A stretch of DNA of 64,000 bases from Promineifilum sp. (GTDB lineage Bacteria; Chloroflexota; Anaerolineae; Promineifilales; Promineifilaceae): contig JAGOBF010000005.1 in NCBI GenBank assembly GCA_017983515.1, positions 1 through 64,000 of the forward strand. Reading direction: 5' to 3'. Below are positions 35,546 through 44,703 of this stretch, one piece after another. The translations under genes were made by a program, and so were the position numbers. A model generated the notes under the pieces. That model did no database searches, was not told where the DNA came from, and saw only the letters and a program-made list of their open reading frames with translations. Position 1 is the first letter of the stretch. Each line of letters starts with the position of its first letter.

Positions 35546-36952
35546 ATGCGCAAACGCACAAAAAGCATCATTCTGCTCATTGCCGTGGGGCAGATGTTGA
35601 TCATATTGGGCTTGTTGGCCCTGCCGTCCGTTGTCCAGGCTATTCCCGGCCGCTATCGGGTCTGGTTGCAGGAAAATTATCCGGCCATGGGCGAAATATC
35701 TGAGGGCGTGATCGCCCAGGTGGCTCCGGTTGCCACCGCTCTGCCGGCCGCCCAACCAGGCGCACACCCGGAGATCGATCTCTCCTCGCTCGTGGCCCAG
35801 CAACCGGCGGGGGCTCTAGAGGGCGCAGTCAACGAGAATGACACGATTGAACTACCCCAGACAGTGACCCAGCCGGCCCCCACGGCCGAATCGGATGTCG
35901 CGCCCACGGCCGCGGCGGCCACACCCACACCGGAAGCAACCCACACGCCGGCCCCCACACCCACGCCTATGCCTCTGCCAAATCGGGTCGTTATCGAGGG
36001 CATGAGCGTCGTCAAGCAATCATTCAACAATTGCGGTCCGGCCAACCTCACGCAGGTATTGAACTGGTATGGCTCGGATATCACCCAGGAAGACGTTGCC
36101 TCCTATCTAAAGCCCAATCCCGAGGACCGCAATGTGAGTCCGTGGCAGATTTCTGATTATGTCAATGAGCAAATGGGCGGCTACAAGGCCATCACGCGCA
36201 GCGGTGGCGACTTGGAGATGATCAAGCGCTTCCTGGCCGCCGGGTTCCCCGTGGTCATCGAAAAGGGCTATGAGTTGCCGGATTCGGGCTGGTGGGGCCA
36301 CTATCTGACCGTCTACGGTTATGACGACGACCTGGAAGAACTGTACAGTCAGGATTCTTACCTTGGCCCGTTCGACGGCAGCGGCCGCAAGGATGCCTAC
36401 CGGGAATTCCTGCCCTACTGGCAGCAGTTTAACAACACCTTCTACATCGTCTATCGACCGGAACAAGAGGAAACAGTCGCCTCTCTGATGGGGGCGGATA
36501 TGTTCGACGATGTAAAGATGTGGCAGAAGGTGGCGGCCAACGCCGAGCAGGAAACCAAAGATCGGCCGGACGATGCTTTCTCGTGGTTCAATCTGGGCAC
36601 GGCTCTAGCGCGCATCGGCGGCCTCACCGGCGACAATAGTTATTACCAGGGCGGCGCGCAGGCCTTTGATCAGGCGCGCGAGATCGGATTGCCGCCGCGG
36701 ATGTTATGGTACCAATTCGAGCCCTATCTGGCTTATTTACGCACCGATCGCTATCAAGATATCATCGACCTGGCCGACGCAACGTTGGAAACCCAAGGCG
36801 GACGCAACGTCGAGGAGACCTACTGGTATAAAGGCCATGCGCTGGCGTACTTGGGCGACGTCAGCGGGGCTATTTCGGCCTACCAGTCATCGCTGGCAAT
36901 CAACAAGAATTTCTACCCGGCTCAGATTTCGTTGGATTCCCTGGGCGGATAG
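35546..36952 (+). CDS. Secreted C39-like peptidase domain with C-terminal TPR (copy 2)
   Basis: 468 residues, same layout as the preceding gene: membrane anchor (IILLIAVGQMLIILGLLAL), Thr/Pro-rich linker to about 145, then the C39-like domain with Cys163 in FNNCGPAN, His252 in WWGHYLTVYGYDD and Asp270 in YSQDSYLG, and a TPR region at about 330-465. Both copies keep PNxEDRNV after the first helix and a W-x-QFN-x-T-[FY]-IVY end of the domain, so they arose by tandem duplication and have since diverged, mostly in the linker. A strong hairpin follows the stop. Confidence 0.8.
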   Translation: MRKRTKSIILLIAVGQMLIILGLLALPSVVQAIPGRYRVWLQENYPAMGEISEGVIAQVAPVATALPAAQPGAHPEIDLSSLVAQQPAGALEGAVNENDTIELPQTVTQPAPTAESDVAPTAAAATPTPEATHTPAPTPTPMPLPNRVVIEGMSVVKQSFNNCGPANLTQVLNWYGSDITQEDVASYLKPNPEDRNVSPWQISDYVNEQMGGYKAITRSGGDLEMIKRFLAAGFPVVIEKGYELPDSGWWGHYLTVYGYDDDLEELYSQDSYLGPFDGSGRKDAYREFLPYWQQFNNTFYIVYRPEQEETVASLMGADMFDDVKMWQKVAANAEQETKDRPDDAFSWFNLGTALARIGGLTGDNSYYQGGAQAFDQAREIGLPPRMLWYQFEPYLAYLRTDRYQDIIDLADATLETQGGRNVEETYWYKGHALAYLGDVSGAISAYQSSLAINKNFYPAQISLDSLGG

Positions 36953-36983
36953 ACTTCGGCCATAACGGTCAGGCCTTATAAGT

Positions 36984-37021
36984 GCCGGGTTGAAAAACGT
37001 TCGTCTGATTTTCAGCCCGGC
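36984..37021 (+). terminator. Hairpin downstream of the second C39/TPR gene
   Basis: GCCGGGTTGAAAA at 36984-36996 pairs with TTTTCAGCCCGGC at 37009-37021, a 13-bp stem with a single G-U pair and a 12-nt loop. It is followed only by GCTTTGAT, so the U-tract is poor. It separates the C39/TPR pair from the aldehyde dehydrogenase promoter. Confidence 0.6.
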
Positions 37022-37041
37022 GCTTTGATATGGTTGTTCTG

Positions 37042-37072
37042 TTGGCAGTTCCTTGGCCAATCAGGCTATAAT
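37042..37072 (+). promoter_or_regulatory. Candidate promoter for the aldehyde dehydrogenase gene
   Basis: TTGGCA at 37042-37047 and TATAAT at 37067-37072 with a 19-bp spacer. The -10 is perfect and the spacer slightly long. A leader of about 85 nt leads to the ATG at 37164. Confidence 0.55.
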
Positions 37073-37163
37073 AGAGTGTGGTGGAGATTATTTCCCCAAC
37101 CGCATGACAGGCAATCGCCTTTTCTTTTCCACAGATCCCACATTACCCACTGAGGAGATATGT

Positions 37164-38726
37164 ATGACCCAGGAACGTAAATTCAAGGTTACTTATTCGA
37201 CGCTGGCAAGCCCAGACCCGGAATTGCATCGTCGCTACGACGAGGCCGCAGCCGATTTTCGAGCCAATGCCGGCCAGACCTATCCAATGTTTATCAATGG
37301 TGAAGAGCGTCACGCCCAACAGACCTTCGCCAAAGTTAGCCCGGCTGACACGAACCTGGTTATGGGCTATTTCCAGAAAGGCACCGAGCAGGACGCCAAC
37401 GACGCCGTAGCCGCCGCCAAAGCCGCGTTCCCCGGCTGGCGCAATACGCCCTGGCAGGAGCGCGTAGCCATCTTGCGGCGCGCAGCCGATCTCATCAGTG
37501 ATCGCCTCTTCAAGATGGGCGCGATCATGAGCCTCGAAGTCGGCAAGAACCGGCTGGAGGCGATGGGCGACGTCGAGGAAACGGCCGACCTGATTCGCTA
37601 CAATTGTGATGCCATGGAGGCCAACGATGGCTTCTCCCGGCCGTTGAAGTCGGAAAGCGACAATCACCACAATCGCAGCGTCCTCAAGCCTTATGGCGTT
37701 TGGGTGGTCATTTCGCCGTTTAACTTCCCCGGCGCATTGGCCGGCGGCCCCAGCAGCGCCGCCCTGGTGGCCGGGAACACCGTCGTGTTCAAACCGGCGT
37801 CCGATACGCCCTTCACCGGCTGGCTATTGACCGAAGCGTTGCGCGACGCGGGCATTCCAGCCGGCGTGTTTAACTTTGTCACTGGCGGCGGCCGCAGCGT
37901 CGGCCAGACGCTTGTCGATCACCCGGACGTGGCCGGCATCACTTTCACCGGCAGCTACGACGTAGGCATGGGCATTATCCGCACCTTCACCACCGGCCAA
38001 TACCCGCGCCCCTGCGTGGCCGAAATGGGCGGCAAGAATCCGGCCATCATCAGCAACAAGGCTGATTTGGACAAGGCAGCTATGGGGGCCATGCGCTCCG
38101 CCTTCGGGTTGCAAGGGCAAAAATGCTCGGCCCTCTCGCGCATCTACGTGCACAAAGACGTCAAGGACGAATTCATGCAGAAATTCGTCGACTTGACTTC
38201 GAAGATCAGCGTCGGCGATCCCACCGATGCCAATAATTACATGGGCCCGGTCATCAACAAGAGTGCTTTTGAAGACTATCATGGCTTCGTCGATGACTTG
38301 CGCCAGCATGGCGATATCGTCTTCGGCGGCAAAACACTCGACGACAAGGGTTACTACGTGGCGCCAACAATCGCAGACAACGTGCCCGAAGATCACAAGC
38401 TGTGGAAACAGGAGATGTTCCTGCCCATCGTGATGGTCGAGGCGTTCGATGATTTCGATGAAGCGATGAAAAAGGCCAACGACGCGGAATATGGCCTGAC
38501 GGCCGGGTTCTTCAGCGAAGACGAAGAAGAGGTCGAATGGTTTCTCGATAACATGGAAGCGGGCGTTCTCTACGTCAACCGCGCCGCCGGGGCCACCACC
38601 GGCGCGTGGCCCGGCTACCAGTCATTCGGCGGCTGGAAGGGCAGCGGCTCCACCGGTAAGGCCGCAGGCAGCTTCTATTATGTACAGCAGTACATGAAGG
38701 AACAGAGCCAGACCATCATCGACTAG
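37164..38726 (+). CDS. pruA: L-glutamate gamma-semialdehyde (P5C) dehydrogenase-type ALDH
   Basis: 520 residues from ATG 37164, preceded by GAGGAG; upstream in-frame codons to 37053 cross the promoter. Aldehyde dehydrogenase motifs: VISPFNFPGALAGGPSSAAL, then FTGSYDVGMG for NAD binding, the general base Glu in CVAEMGGKNPAII and the catalytic Cys in GLQGQKCSALSRIYV. Length and the N-terminal extension fit the type-2 P5C dehydrogenase, which oxidises glutamate semialdehyde to glutamate in proline and arginine catabolism. No proline dehydrogenase lies nearby, so a related semialdehyde is possible. A strong hairpin follows the stop. Confidence 0.88.
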   Translation: MTQERKFKVTYSTLASPDPELHRRYDEAAADFRANAGQTYPMFINGEERHAQQTFAKVSPADTNLVMGYFQKGTEQDANDAVAAAKAAFPGWRNTPWQERVAILRRAADLISDRLFKMGAIMSLEVGKNRLEAMGDVEETADLIRYNCDAMEANDGFSRPLKSESDNHHNRSVLKPYGVWVVISPFNFPGALAGGPSSAALVAGNTVVFKPASDTPFTGWLLTEALRDAGIPAGVFNFVTGGGRSVGQTLVDHPDVAGITFTGSYDVGMGIIRTFTTGQYPRPCVAEMGGKNPAIISNKADLDKAAMGAMRSAFGLQGQKCSALSRIYVHKDVKDEFMQKFVDLTSKISVGDPTDANNYMGPVINKSAFEDYHGFVDDLRQHGDIVFGGKTLDDKGYYVAPTIADNVPEDHKLWKQEMFLPIVMVEAFDDFDEAMKKANDAEYGLTAGFFSEDEEEVEWFLDNMEAGVLYVNRAAGATTGAWPGYQSFGGWKGSGSTGKAAGSFYYVQQYMKEQSQTIID

Positions 38727-38738
38727 AACGCTTTTGTC

Positions 38739-38777
38739 GGACGGATGGGCGCGACGATTCGGTGCGCCCATCCGTCC
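38739..38777. terminator. 14-bp perfect hairpin after the ALDH gene
   Basis: GGACGGATGGGCGC at 38739-38752 and GCGCCCATCCGTCC at 38764-38777 are exact inverse complements around an 11-nt loop. No U-tract follows on either strand. It lies between the ALDH stop and the CoA-transferase start and may end transcription or protect the upstream message. Confidence 0.55.
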
Positions 38778-38803
38778 ACCTGATTCGTGTATAGGGTGAG
38801 TCG

Positions 38804-39727
38804 ATGTCCACAACCGGAAAGCTTGTCACGATGCGGGAGGCCGTCGCCGACTACGTACCCGACAGCTGCACCATCGCCATCGAAGGCTTCACGGCCTTCA
38901 TCTGCTTCGCCGCCGCCCACGAGATCATTCGCCAGCGCAAGCGCGACCTGGTGCTCTGCCGCCTGACGCCCGATCTCATCTACGATCAGATGATCGCCGC
39001 GGGCGTTGCCGCCAAGCTGGTCTTCAGCTATCTGGGAAATCCCGGCGTGGGCAGTCTGCATTGCATCCGCCGCGCCATCGAACACGACGTTCCCCGGCCG
39101 CTTGCAATCGAAGAATACTCCCATTTTGGAATGGTCGGCCGCTACATGGCCGGCGCGGCCGATCTCCCTTTCTTCCCCCTGCGCAGCTATCTGGGCAGCG
39201 ATATGCCGGCGGCCAACGATCAAATCCGCTACGTGGATAGTCCTTATGGTGATGGCCCAATCGCCGTCGTGCCACCGCTGAAACCGGACGTCGCCTTTGT
39301 CCACGCCCAGCGGGCGGACATACAAGGTAACACTCACTTGTGGGGCCTGTTGGGCACCCAAAAAGAAGTGGCCTTTGCCTCGAAAAAGGTCGTGGTCGTC
39401 GTCGAGGAGATCGTCGACGAAGAAGTCATCCGGCGCGATCCGAACCGCACGCTCATCCCTGGCCTGATCGTCGACGCCGTGGTCTGCGAACCCTATGGCG
39501 CTCATCCCAGCTACGTCCAGGGCTATTATGACCGCGATAATGACTTCTACCTGAAATGGGACGAATGGTCGCGCGACCAGAGCACCACGGAAGCATGGCT
39601 GGACGAATGGGTCTACGCTCTGCCCGACCGCACCGCCTATCTGGAGAAGCTCGGTCGCGAAACGCTGGAGCGGCTGGCCCCCGGCCGTCTGGAAGCCGAT
39701 CCGGTTAATTATGGCCGGTATGGCTGA
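38804..39727 (+). CDS. Family I CoA-transferase, alpha subunit (GctA-like)
   Basis: 307 residues with AGGGTGAG ahead of ATG 38804. The N-terminal CoA-transferase fold is seen in CTIAIEGFTAFICFAAAHEII, cut here to IAIEGFTAF, then DLVLCRLTPDLIYDQMI, SYLGNPGVGSLH and DVAFVHAQRADIQGNTHLWG, the last being a hallmark of glutaconate-type alpha subunits. It pairs with the beta subunit 105 bp downstream to move CoA between carboxylic acids. Substrate unknown; the family includes glutaconate, 3-oxoacid and steroid-ring (IpdAB) enzymes. Confidence 0.87.
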   Translation: MSTTGKLVTMREAVADYVPDSCTIAIEGFTAFICFAAAHEIIRQRKRDLVLCRLTPDLIYDQMIAAGVAAKLVFSYLGNPGVGSLHCIRRAIEHDVPRPLAIEEYSHFGMVGRYMAGAADLPFFPLRSYLGSDMPAANDQIRYVDSPYGDGPIAVVPPLKPDVAFVHAQRADIQGNTHLWGLLGTQKEVAFASKKVVVVVEEIVDEEVIRRDPNRTLIPGLIVDAVVCEPYGAHPSYVQGYYDRDNDFYLKWDEWSRDQSTTEAWLDEWVYALPDRTAYLEKLGRETLERLAPGRLEADPVNYGRYG

Positions 39728-39832
39728 GTCCGAAAATCATGTTTATGTTTTGCGGATTATCTGATCCGCCATTAGCCCACCGGGTCACTCCGGCCGCGTC
39801 AACTTTCTGCGATTAGCGAACAAGGGAGCCAT

Positions 39833-40603
39833 ATGGACGAATTTCCTGCCCTTAGCCCGTCCGAACTTATGATCGTCGCCGCCTCGCGCGCCCTACAGAG
39901 CAACCGGACCGTGTTTGTCGGCGTGGGATTGCCCAATATCGCCTGCAATCTGGCTCGCCGCACCCACTCGCCAGAGATGGAGCTTGTCTACGAAAGCGGC
40001 GTCTTTGGGGCGCAACCGGCCCGCCTGCCGCTTTCCATTGGCGATCCGACCCTGGTCAGCGGCGCGACCTCTGTTGTCAGCATGGCCGATTTGTTCATGC
40101 TCTATCTGCAACGGGGGCTGATCGACGTCGCCCTGCTCGGCGGCGCGCAGATCGACCGGTTTGGCAACCTCAACACCACGGTTATCGGCGACTACCACAA
40201 ACCCAAGACCCGCCTGCCCGGCTCTGGTGGGGCGTGCGAGATCGCCATCAATGCCCGGCGCATCTTCATGATCATGCGCCTGTCCAAACGGGCGTTTGTG
40301 CCCCAGATCGACTTTATGACCAGCCCCGGACACCTCGACGGCGGAGACGCCCGCGCGCGGCTGGGGATGCCCGGCTATGGGCCGGACAAGGTTATCACCG
40401 ACAAGGCCCTGTTTACCTTCGACAATCCTGAGCGGGAGATGATGCTGGTGGAACTGGCGCCGGGCGAAACGATCGAGAGCGTGCAGGCCGTTGTCGGCTG
40501 GCCGGTGCGCGTGGCCGACCCGATACGGACGATGACCCCACCCTCGGCCGCCGAACTTGCCGTCGTTCGCGAACAGCTCGATCCGCAAGGACTATATCGT
40601 TGA
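39833..40603 (+). CDS. Family I CoA-transferase, beta subunit (GctB-like)
   Basis: 256 residues. VFVGVGLPNIACNLARRTHS and LVYESGVFGAQPA are the beta-subunit signatures; the Glu of YESG is the likely residue that forms the CoA thioester. Then follow LLGGAQIDRFGNLNTTVIG and LPGSGGACEIA. A ribosome site (AGGGAG) precedes ATG 39833. The stop overlaps the start of the following hydrolase gene by 4 bp, so that enzyme probably acts in the same pathway. Confidence 0.87.
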   Translation: MDEFPALSPSELMIVAASRALQSNRTVFVGVGLPNIACNLARRTHSPEMELVYESGVFGAQPARLPLSIGDPTLVSGATSVVSMADLFMLYLQRGLIDVALLGGAQIDRFGNLNTTVIGDYHKPKTRLPGSGGACEIAINARRIFMIMRLSKRAFVPQIDFMTSPGHLDGGDARARLGMPGYGPDKVITDKALFTFDNPEREMMLVELAPGETIESVQAVVGWPVRVADPIRTMTPPSAAELAVVREQLDPQGLYR

Positions 40604-41382
40604 AGTCCATCACGCGGGTCGTAGGCTATATTCTCGCCGGCCTGGTGGTCCTGCTGTTGGCTGGGTTGGCCGTCGGGGCAATCTACGTCATCTCCGCCAA
40701 CAACCGCAATGCCGCACGGCCGGAAGCCGTGGCGGCCATGCAATCGGATGAATTCATCGCCGTCAGCAAGCCGGCCGACAAAGACTGGATCGTTTTCTCC
40801 ATCGCCGGACAAAACCCGGCGACGGGCTTAATCATTTATCCCGGCGGCTTCGTGGATCCGGTCGCCTATGCCCCCGTGGCGCGCGACATCGCCGCCGCCG
40901 GATACCTGACCGTCATCGATCCGATGCCGCTGAATCTGGCCGTGCTTGACCTTCAGGGTGCCGGCGACATCATCGCCGGCTTCCCCGACATTACCTCGTG
41001 GGCTATCGGCGGTCATTCGTTGGGCGGAGCCATGGCTGCTGAGTTCGCCTTTCGCAATCCCGGTGTGGTCGATGGCCTGGCGCTCTGGGCCGCCTTCCCG
41101 GCGGCGAACAGTGATTTGAGCACCTTCGACCTCGCGGCCGTCTCGATTTATGGCGACGCTGACGGTGTGGCCGCGTCGGAGGACGTGCTGGATGGGGCCG
41201 AGCGACTCCCTGCCGGCACCCTATTCGTGCTGATCCCCGGCGGCAATCACACCCAATTCGGCCACTATGGCGAAGGGCTGCAGCGGGGCGATAATCCGGC
41301 GACAATCGACCGCGCCGGGCAGCAACAGATCGTCGTCGATGCCACAATAGATATGCTGACAACGTTAGACCTTTCGAATTGA
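40600..41382 (+). CDS. Membrane-anchored alpha/beta hydrolase
   Basis: 260 residues from TTG 40600, overlapping the CoA-transferase stop. A membrane anchor (VVGYILAGLVVLLLAGLAVG) comes first. The nucleophile elbow is GGHSLGGAMA (Ser about 142), the acid Asp in SIYGDADGV and the His in PGGNHTQFGHYG. It fits the small abhydrolase_5-type group with a fixed N-terminal anchor. The active site would face outside if the anchor is N-in. The tight coupling to a cytosolic CoA-transferase is therefore odd. Confidence 0.8.
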   Translation: MKSITRVVGYILAGLVVLLLAGLAVGAIYVISANNRNAARPEAVAAMQSDEFIAVSKPADKDWIVFSIAGQNPATGLIIYPGGFVDPVAYAPVARDIAAAGYLTVIDPMPLNLAVLDLQGAGDIIAGFPDITSWAIGGHSLGGAMAAEFAFRNPGVVDGLALWAAFPAANSDLSTFDLAAVSIYGDADGVAASEDVLDGAERLPAGTLFVLIPGGNHTQFGHYGEGLQRGDNPATIDRAGQQQIVVDATIDMLTTLDLSN

Positions 41383-41418
41383 GATACCATTTCCCAGGCG
41401 CAAGCCGGAGTCCAAGCC

Positions 41419-42741
41419 ATGCTCTACTCCCATCCCCACGGCAACGTGTTCTACCGCACCATGAATCACAAGCGGCCGATGATCGCTTATGGTGAAGGCA
41501 TTTACCTTTTTGATGACAGCGGCAAGCGTTACATTGACGGCAGCGGCGGCCCCCTGGTGGTCAACGTCGGCCACGGCCGGACGGAAATCGTCGAGGCCAT
41601 GAGCCGGCAAGCGGCGGCGGCCGCCTATGTTCACGCTATCATGTTCACCAGCGAACCTCTGGAAACATATGCCGCCGAACTAGCCGCTGTGGTGCCCATG
41701 CCTGAGCCGCGCTTCTATTTTCTCAGCAGCGGCTCCGAGGTAGTGGAAGGAGCCATCAAGCTCGCCCGCCAAATCCAGATCGCCCGGGGGCAAGAGAGGC
41801 GCCACATCATCCTGAGTCGCTGGCAGAGCTACCACGGCATGACGCTCGGCGCGCTGGCCGTCAGTGGCCGGGCTGCCCTACGCGCGCCCTATTTGGATAT
41901 GTTCCGCGATATGCCCCACATCCCCACGCCTTACACCTATCGCTACCCTTCAACCGGCGTGGCGCTGGCCGACAGGCTGGAAGAAGCAATTGAGGCGTAT
42001 GGGGCGGAGAACATCGCCGGCTTTCTGGCCGAACCCATCAGCGGCGCATCGTTGGGGGCTTCGTCCCCGCCAGATGATTACTGGCCGCGCATCCGCGAGA
42101 TTTGCGATCATTACGGCGTGCTGCTCATCGCCGATGAAGTGCTGGTCGGCCTGGGGCGCACCGGTAAATGGTGGGCCCTGGATCACTGGGATGTCACTCC
42201 CGACATCATGGTCACTTCCAAAGGGACGGCTAGCGGCTACTTCCCTCTCGGCCTCATCGCCGCCAAGGGGGGAGATGTAGAGCAGATACGCCTTAAACTG
42301 GGCGACTTCAACCACGGGGGCACATTCAGCCATCATGCCGTCGGAGCCGCCGCCGGGCTGGCTACGCTGCGCATCTTGCAACGCGAACAGCTTATAGACA
42401 ATTCAGCTGCGATGGGCATCCTGCTGGAACGTACATTGCGGCAGCAGCTGGGCGAGCATCCTCACGTGGGCGACATTCGCGGCCGTGGTCTCTTTTGGGG
42501 GATCGAACTGGTCGAGGATAGAGACACAAAGAAGCCCTTCTCTCAGGATAAAGGCCTGGCTCGACGAATCTGGAATCGTGCCTTCGACATGGGCCTGGTC
42601 ATCTACTATTCAACTGGCTGCGCCGATGGGAAGAACGGCGACGTGATCATGCTCGGCCCACCGCTGATCATCAATGACGCGCAGATAGCGGACATGGTCG
42701 GGATTCTCCGCGACGCGCTACACGCCGAACTGGGCGGCTAA
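41419..42741 (+). CDS. Class III PLP-dependent aminotransferase
   Basis: 440 residues. Class III features: YLFDDSGKRYIDGSGGP, then FLSSGSEVVEGAIKLARQ, then YHGMTLGALAVSG, LLIADEVLVGLGRTGKWW and the PLP Lys in VTSKGTASGYFPLG (about residue 267). It transfers an amino group, often from an omega-amino acid, to a keto acid. The exact substrate cannot be read from sequence. It probably supplies the semialdehyde or keto acid used by neighbouring enzymes. The 3' end overlaps the convergent alcohol dehydrogenase gene by 4 bp. Confidence 0.88.
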   Translation: MLYSHPHGNVFYRTMNHKRPMIAYGEGIYLFDDSGKRYIDGSGGPLVVNVGHGRTEIVEAMSRQAAAAAYVHAIMFTSEPLETYAAELAAVVPMPEPRFYFLSSGSEVVEGAIKLARQIQIARGQERRHIILSRWQSYHGMTLGALAVSGRAALRAPYLDMFRDMPHIPTPYTYRYPSTGVALADRLEEAIEAYGAENIAGFLAEPISGASLGASSPPDDYWPRIREICDHYGVLLIADEVLVGLGRTGKWWALDHWDVTPDIMVTSKGTASGYFPLGLIAAKGGDVEQIRLKLGDFNHGGTFSHHAVGAAAGLATLRILQREQLIDNSAAMGILLERTLRQQLGEHPHVGDIRGRGLFWGIELVEDRDTKKPFSQDKGLARRIWNRAFDMGLVIYYSTGCADGKNGDVIMLGPPLIINDAQIADMVGILRDALHAELGG

Positions 42742-43739
42742 TTCGGCCGCAGCAATATCTTGCGGACGCCAGGTTGGGCAGCGTGGTCGAACGCGATCAG
42801 GCCGTCGCGTAGCGGGTATTCGGTCTCGATCATCGGCCGCACCTGAACGCCAATGCCGGCCGTGGCCTTTTCCGGCAAGCCCGCGCTCATCGCCAGCAGG
42901 CGCAGCGCGGGTGCGAAGGGCCCACAGCGTGACCCAACGACGGTCACTTCGCCCACCACGAGCTTCGTTAAATCGACGTCGGCGTGGCCATGAAAAGTGC
43001 TCTTGAGAACGAGGGTTCCCCGCGGCCGAACCAGGCGCAGCGAGTGACCCAGCCCGGCGTCATTGCCGGTGGCCTCCACGACCAAATCGAAGGAGTCGTC
43101 CGGCTGTTCGTCAACCAGGGCAGTCGCGAACCCCAATTGATTTGGCAGGACCAGCGACTGCGTCCGGCGGCCCAGCACCACAACGTTACCCGCCGCCAAG
43201 GCCAACACTTGCGCGGCCAGCAACCCCAGGCGGCCCGGCCCCACGATCGCTATGCGCAACGTGGGGCGAACGTTGACTTGCTCGCGGATTCGGAGGGCGG
43301 CGGCCAGCGGTTCGGTGAACACCGCGCAGTCGTCGACCACAGCATCAGGAACGGCCAGCAGATTCACCACGGGCAAAGTAACGAAATCGGCGAAGACGCC
43401 GTCGCGGTGATGAATCCCCAACGCGGTCCGGTTCGGGCAATGTTCCGGCCCATCGCTCAAGCAGACGGCACACTGACCGCAGCCGAGATTGATCGTGCCG
43501 ACAACCCGCCGGCCTATCCACTGGGACGACGCGGCGGAACCCGCCTGTTCGACGACGCCCACGAATTCATGACCGAGTACCCCATTGAACCCACCGGCGT
43601 ACCCCCTGACGAGTTCCAGATCGGTGGAACAGATGCCGGCCAAGGTCACGCGGATGAGCGCCTCATCATCTCCCGGCTCGGCTTGCGGCCAGTCATTTTG
43701 AAATGAGAGGCGGCCGTCACACAATACCAAAGCTTGCAT
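42738..43739 (-). CDS. Zinc-dependent medium-chain alcohol dehydrogenase
   Basis: 333 residues. Catalytic zinc ligands are Cys37 in GICSTDLEL and the HE pair at 57-58 in GVLGHEFVG. Structural zinc ligands are Cys87, 90, 93 and 101 (CGQCAVC...C). The Rossmann loop is IVGPGRLGLLAAQ. Typical MDR enzymes of this size oxidise alcohols or sugar alcohols with NAD(P). It is convergent with the aminotransferase, so its membership of that cluster is not certain. Confidence 0.87.
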   Translation of the reverse strand: MQALVLCDGRLSFQNDWPQAEPGDDEALIRVTLAGICSTDLELVRGYAGGFNGVLGHEFVGVVEQAGSAASSQWIGRRVVGTINLGCGQCAVCLSDGPEHCPNRTALGIHHRDGVFADFVTLPVVNLLAVPDAVVDDCAVFTEPLAAALRIREQVNVRPTLRIAIVGPGRLGLLAAQVLALAAGNVVVLGRRTQSLVLPNQLGFATALVDEQPDDSFDLVVEATGNDAGLGHSLRLVRPRGTLVLKSTFHGHADVDLTKLVVGEVTVVGSRCGPFAPALRLLAMSAGLPEKATAGIGVQVRPMIETEYPLRDGLIAFDHAAQPGVRKILLRPN

Positions 43740-43746
43740 GAGTGGC

Positions 43747-44682
43747 TCAGGCAGTTTGTGCCCGGCTTTGAATGCGCTCTTCCCAGGTCACCAGCAGCGG
43801 CACGGCGATGAAAATCGAGCTGTAGGTCCCCAGAAGTAAGCCGAAGAACAAGGTAGCGATAAAAGGACGAATCGAAATGCCACCAAACAGCAGAATCGCC
43901 ACCATCACGAACATCGCGTTAAGCTGGGTCACTAACGAGCGATGAATAGTCTCGACGATGGAGCGGTTGGCAATGAGATCGATCTTCTCAAAAGGCCGCC
44001 GGCCAATGTTCTCGCGCATTCGGTCAAAGAGGACGATGGTGTCCTGGAGCGAGAAGCCGGCGATGGTCAGGACGGCCGTCAGAAACAGCGCGTCAACCTC
44101 CCAGCCTAGTAATAGGCCGGTGAGGGAGGCGAAGCCCAAAACGATGAACAGATCGTGCAGCAGGGCGATGACGGCCGTCGTGCCGTAGCGAAACGTATTG
44201 GGCACTTGCCTGAACACGAAGACGATGTAGAACAGAATGACCACGGCCGAAAAGAGCACGGCGATGATCGCGGCGCGGGTAACTTCATTGCCAATGGCCG
44301 CGCTCACACTTGTTACCTGGGATGCCTCTGTGCGCAACGGGGCCATTTCGTTCAGCGCATCGAGTATTGATTGGGCCGTCTCTGGGGAAACAAATTCCCC
44401 TCGAATCTGCCAAGCATTCTCCAGGCCCTCACCGCGCAAAGCGATGATCGCCGGGCTGGTGATACCGGATTGGGCAAAGACATCCCGTATGTCGTTTTCC
44501 TCGACTGGCTCTTCGAACTGCACCTCAAACCGCGTGCCGCTGCGAAAATCGACGCCGACACGAAACGGGGAGCCGGTTCGCACCAACGAAAACAGAATTG
44601 CGCTCAAACCCAGGCCCAGCAGGATGGCAGAGAAAATAAAATAGCGACGACGATTCTCTACAATGTGATAAATAAAGGACAT
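43747..44682 (-). CDS. secF: Protein translocase subunit SecF
   Basis: 311 residues with six membrane segments. The first is followed by VGVDFRSGTRFEVQF (the D-F-x-G-G/S-T motif). The second region has VLTIAGFSLQDTIVLFDRMREN, the SecF signature, and IRPFIATLFFGLLLGTYSSIF. SecF works with SecD to use the proton-motive force to complete protein export. It lies about 20 bp after secD. Confidence 0.95.
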   Translation of the reverse strand: MSFIYHIVENRRRYFIFSAILLGLGLSAILFSLVRTGSPFRVGVDFRSGTRFEVQFEEPVEENDIRDVFAQSGITSPAIIALRGEGLENAWQIRGEFVSPETAQSILDALNEMAPLRTEASQVTSVSAAIGNEVTRAAIIAVLFSAVVILFYIVFVFRQVPNTFRYGTTAVIALLHDLFIVLGFASLTGLLLGWEVDALFLTAVLTIAGFSLQDTIVLFDRMRENIGRRPFEKIDLIANRSIVETIHRSLVTQLNAMFVMVAILLFGGISIRPFIATLFFGLLLGTYSSIFIAVPLLVTWEERIQSRAQTA

Positions 44683-44703
44683 GGCGAGTTTTCCCCGTAG
44701 GTA

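Noticed and set aside
39752..39769. Small hairpin GCGGAT/ATCCGC between the CoA-transferase genes
   Set aside because: Only 6 bp, no U-tract, and it lies within what should be one operon; too weak to call a terminator.
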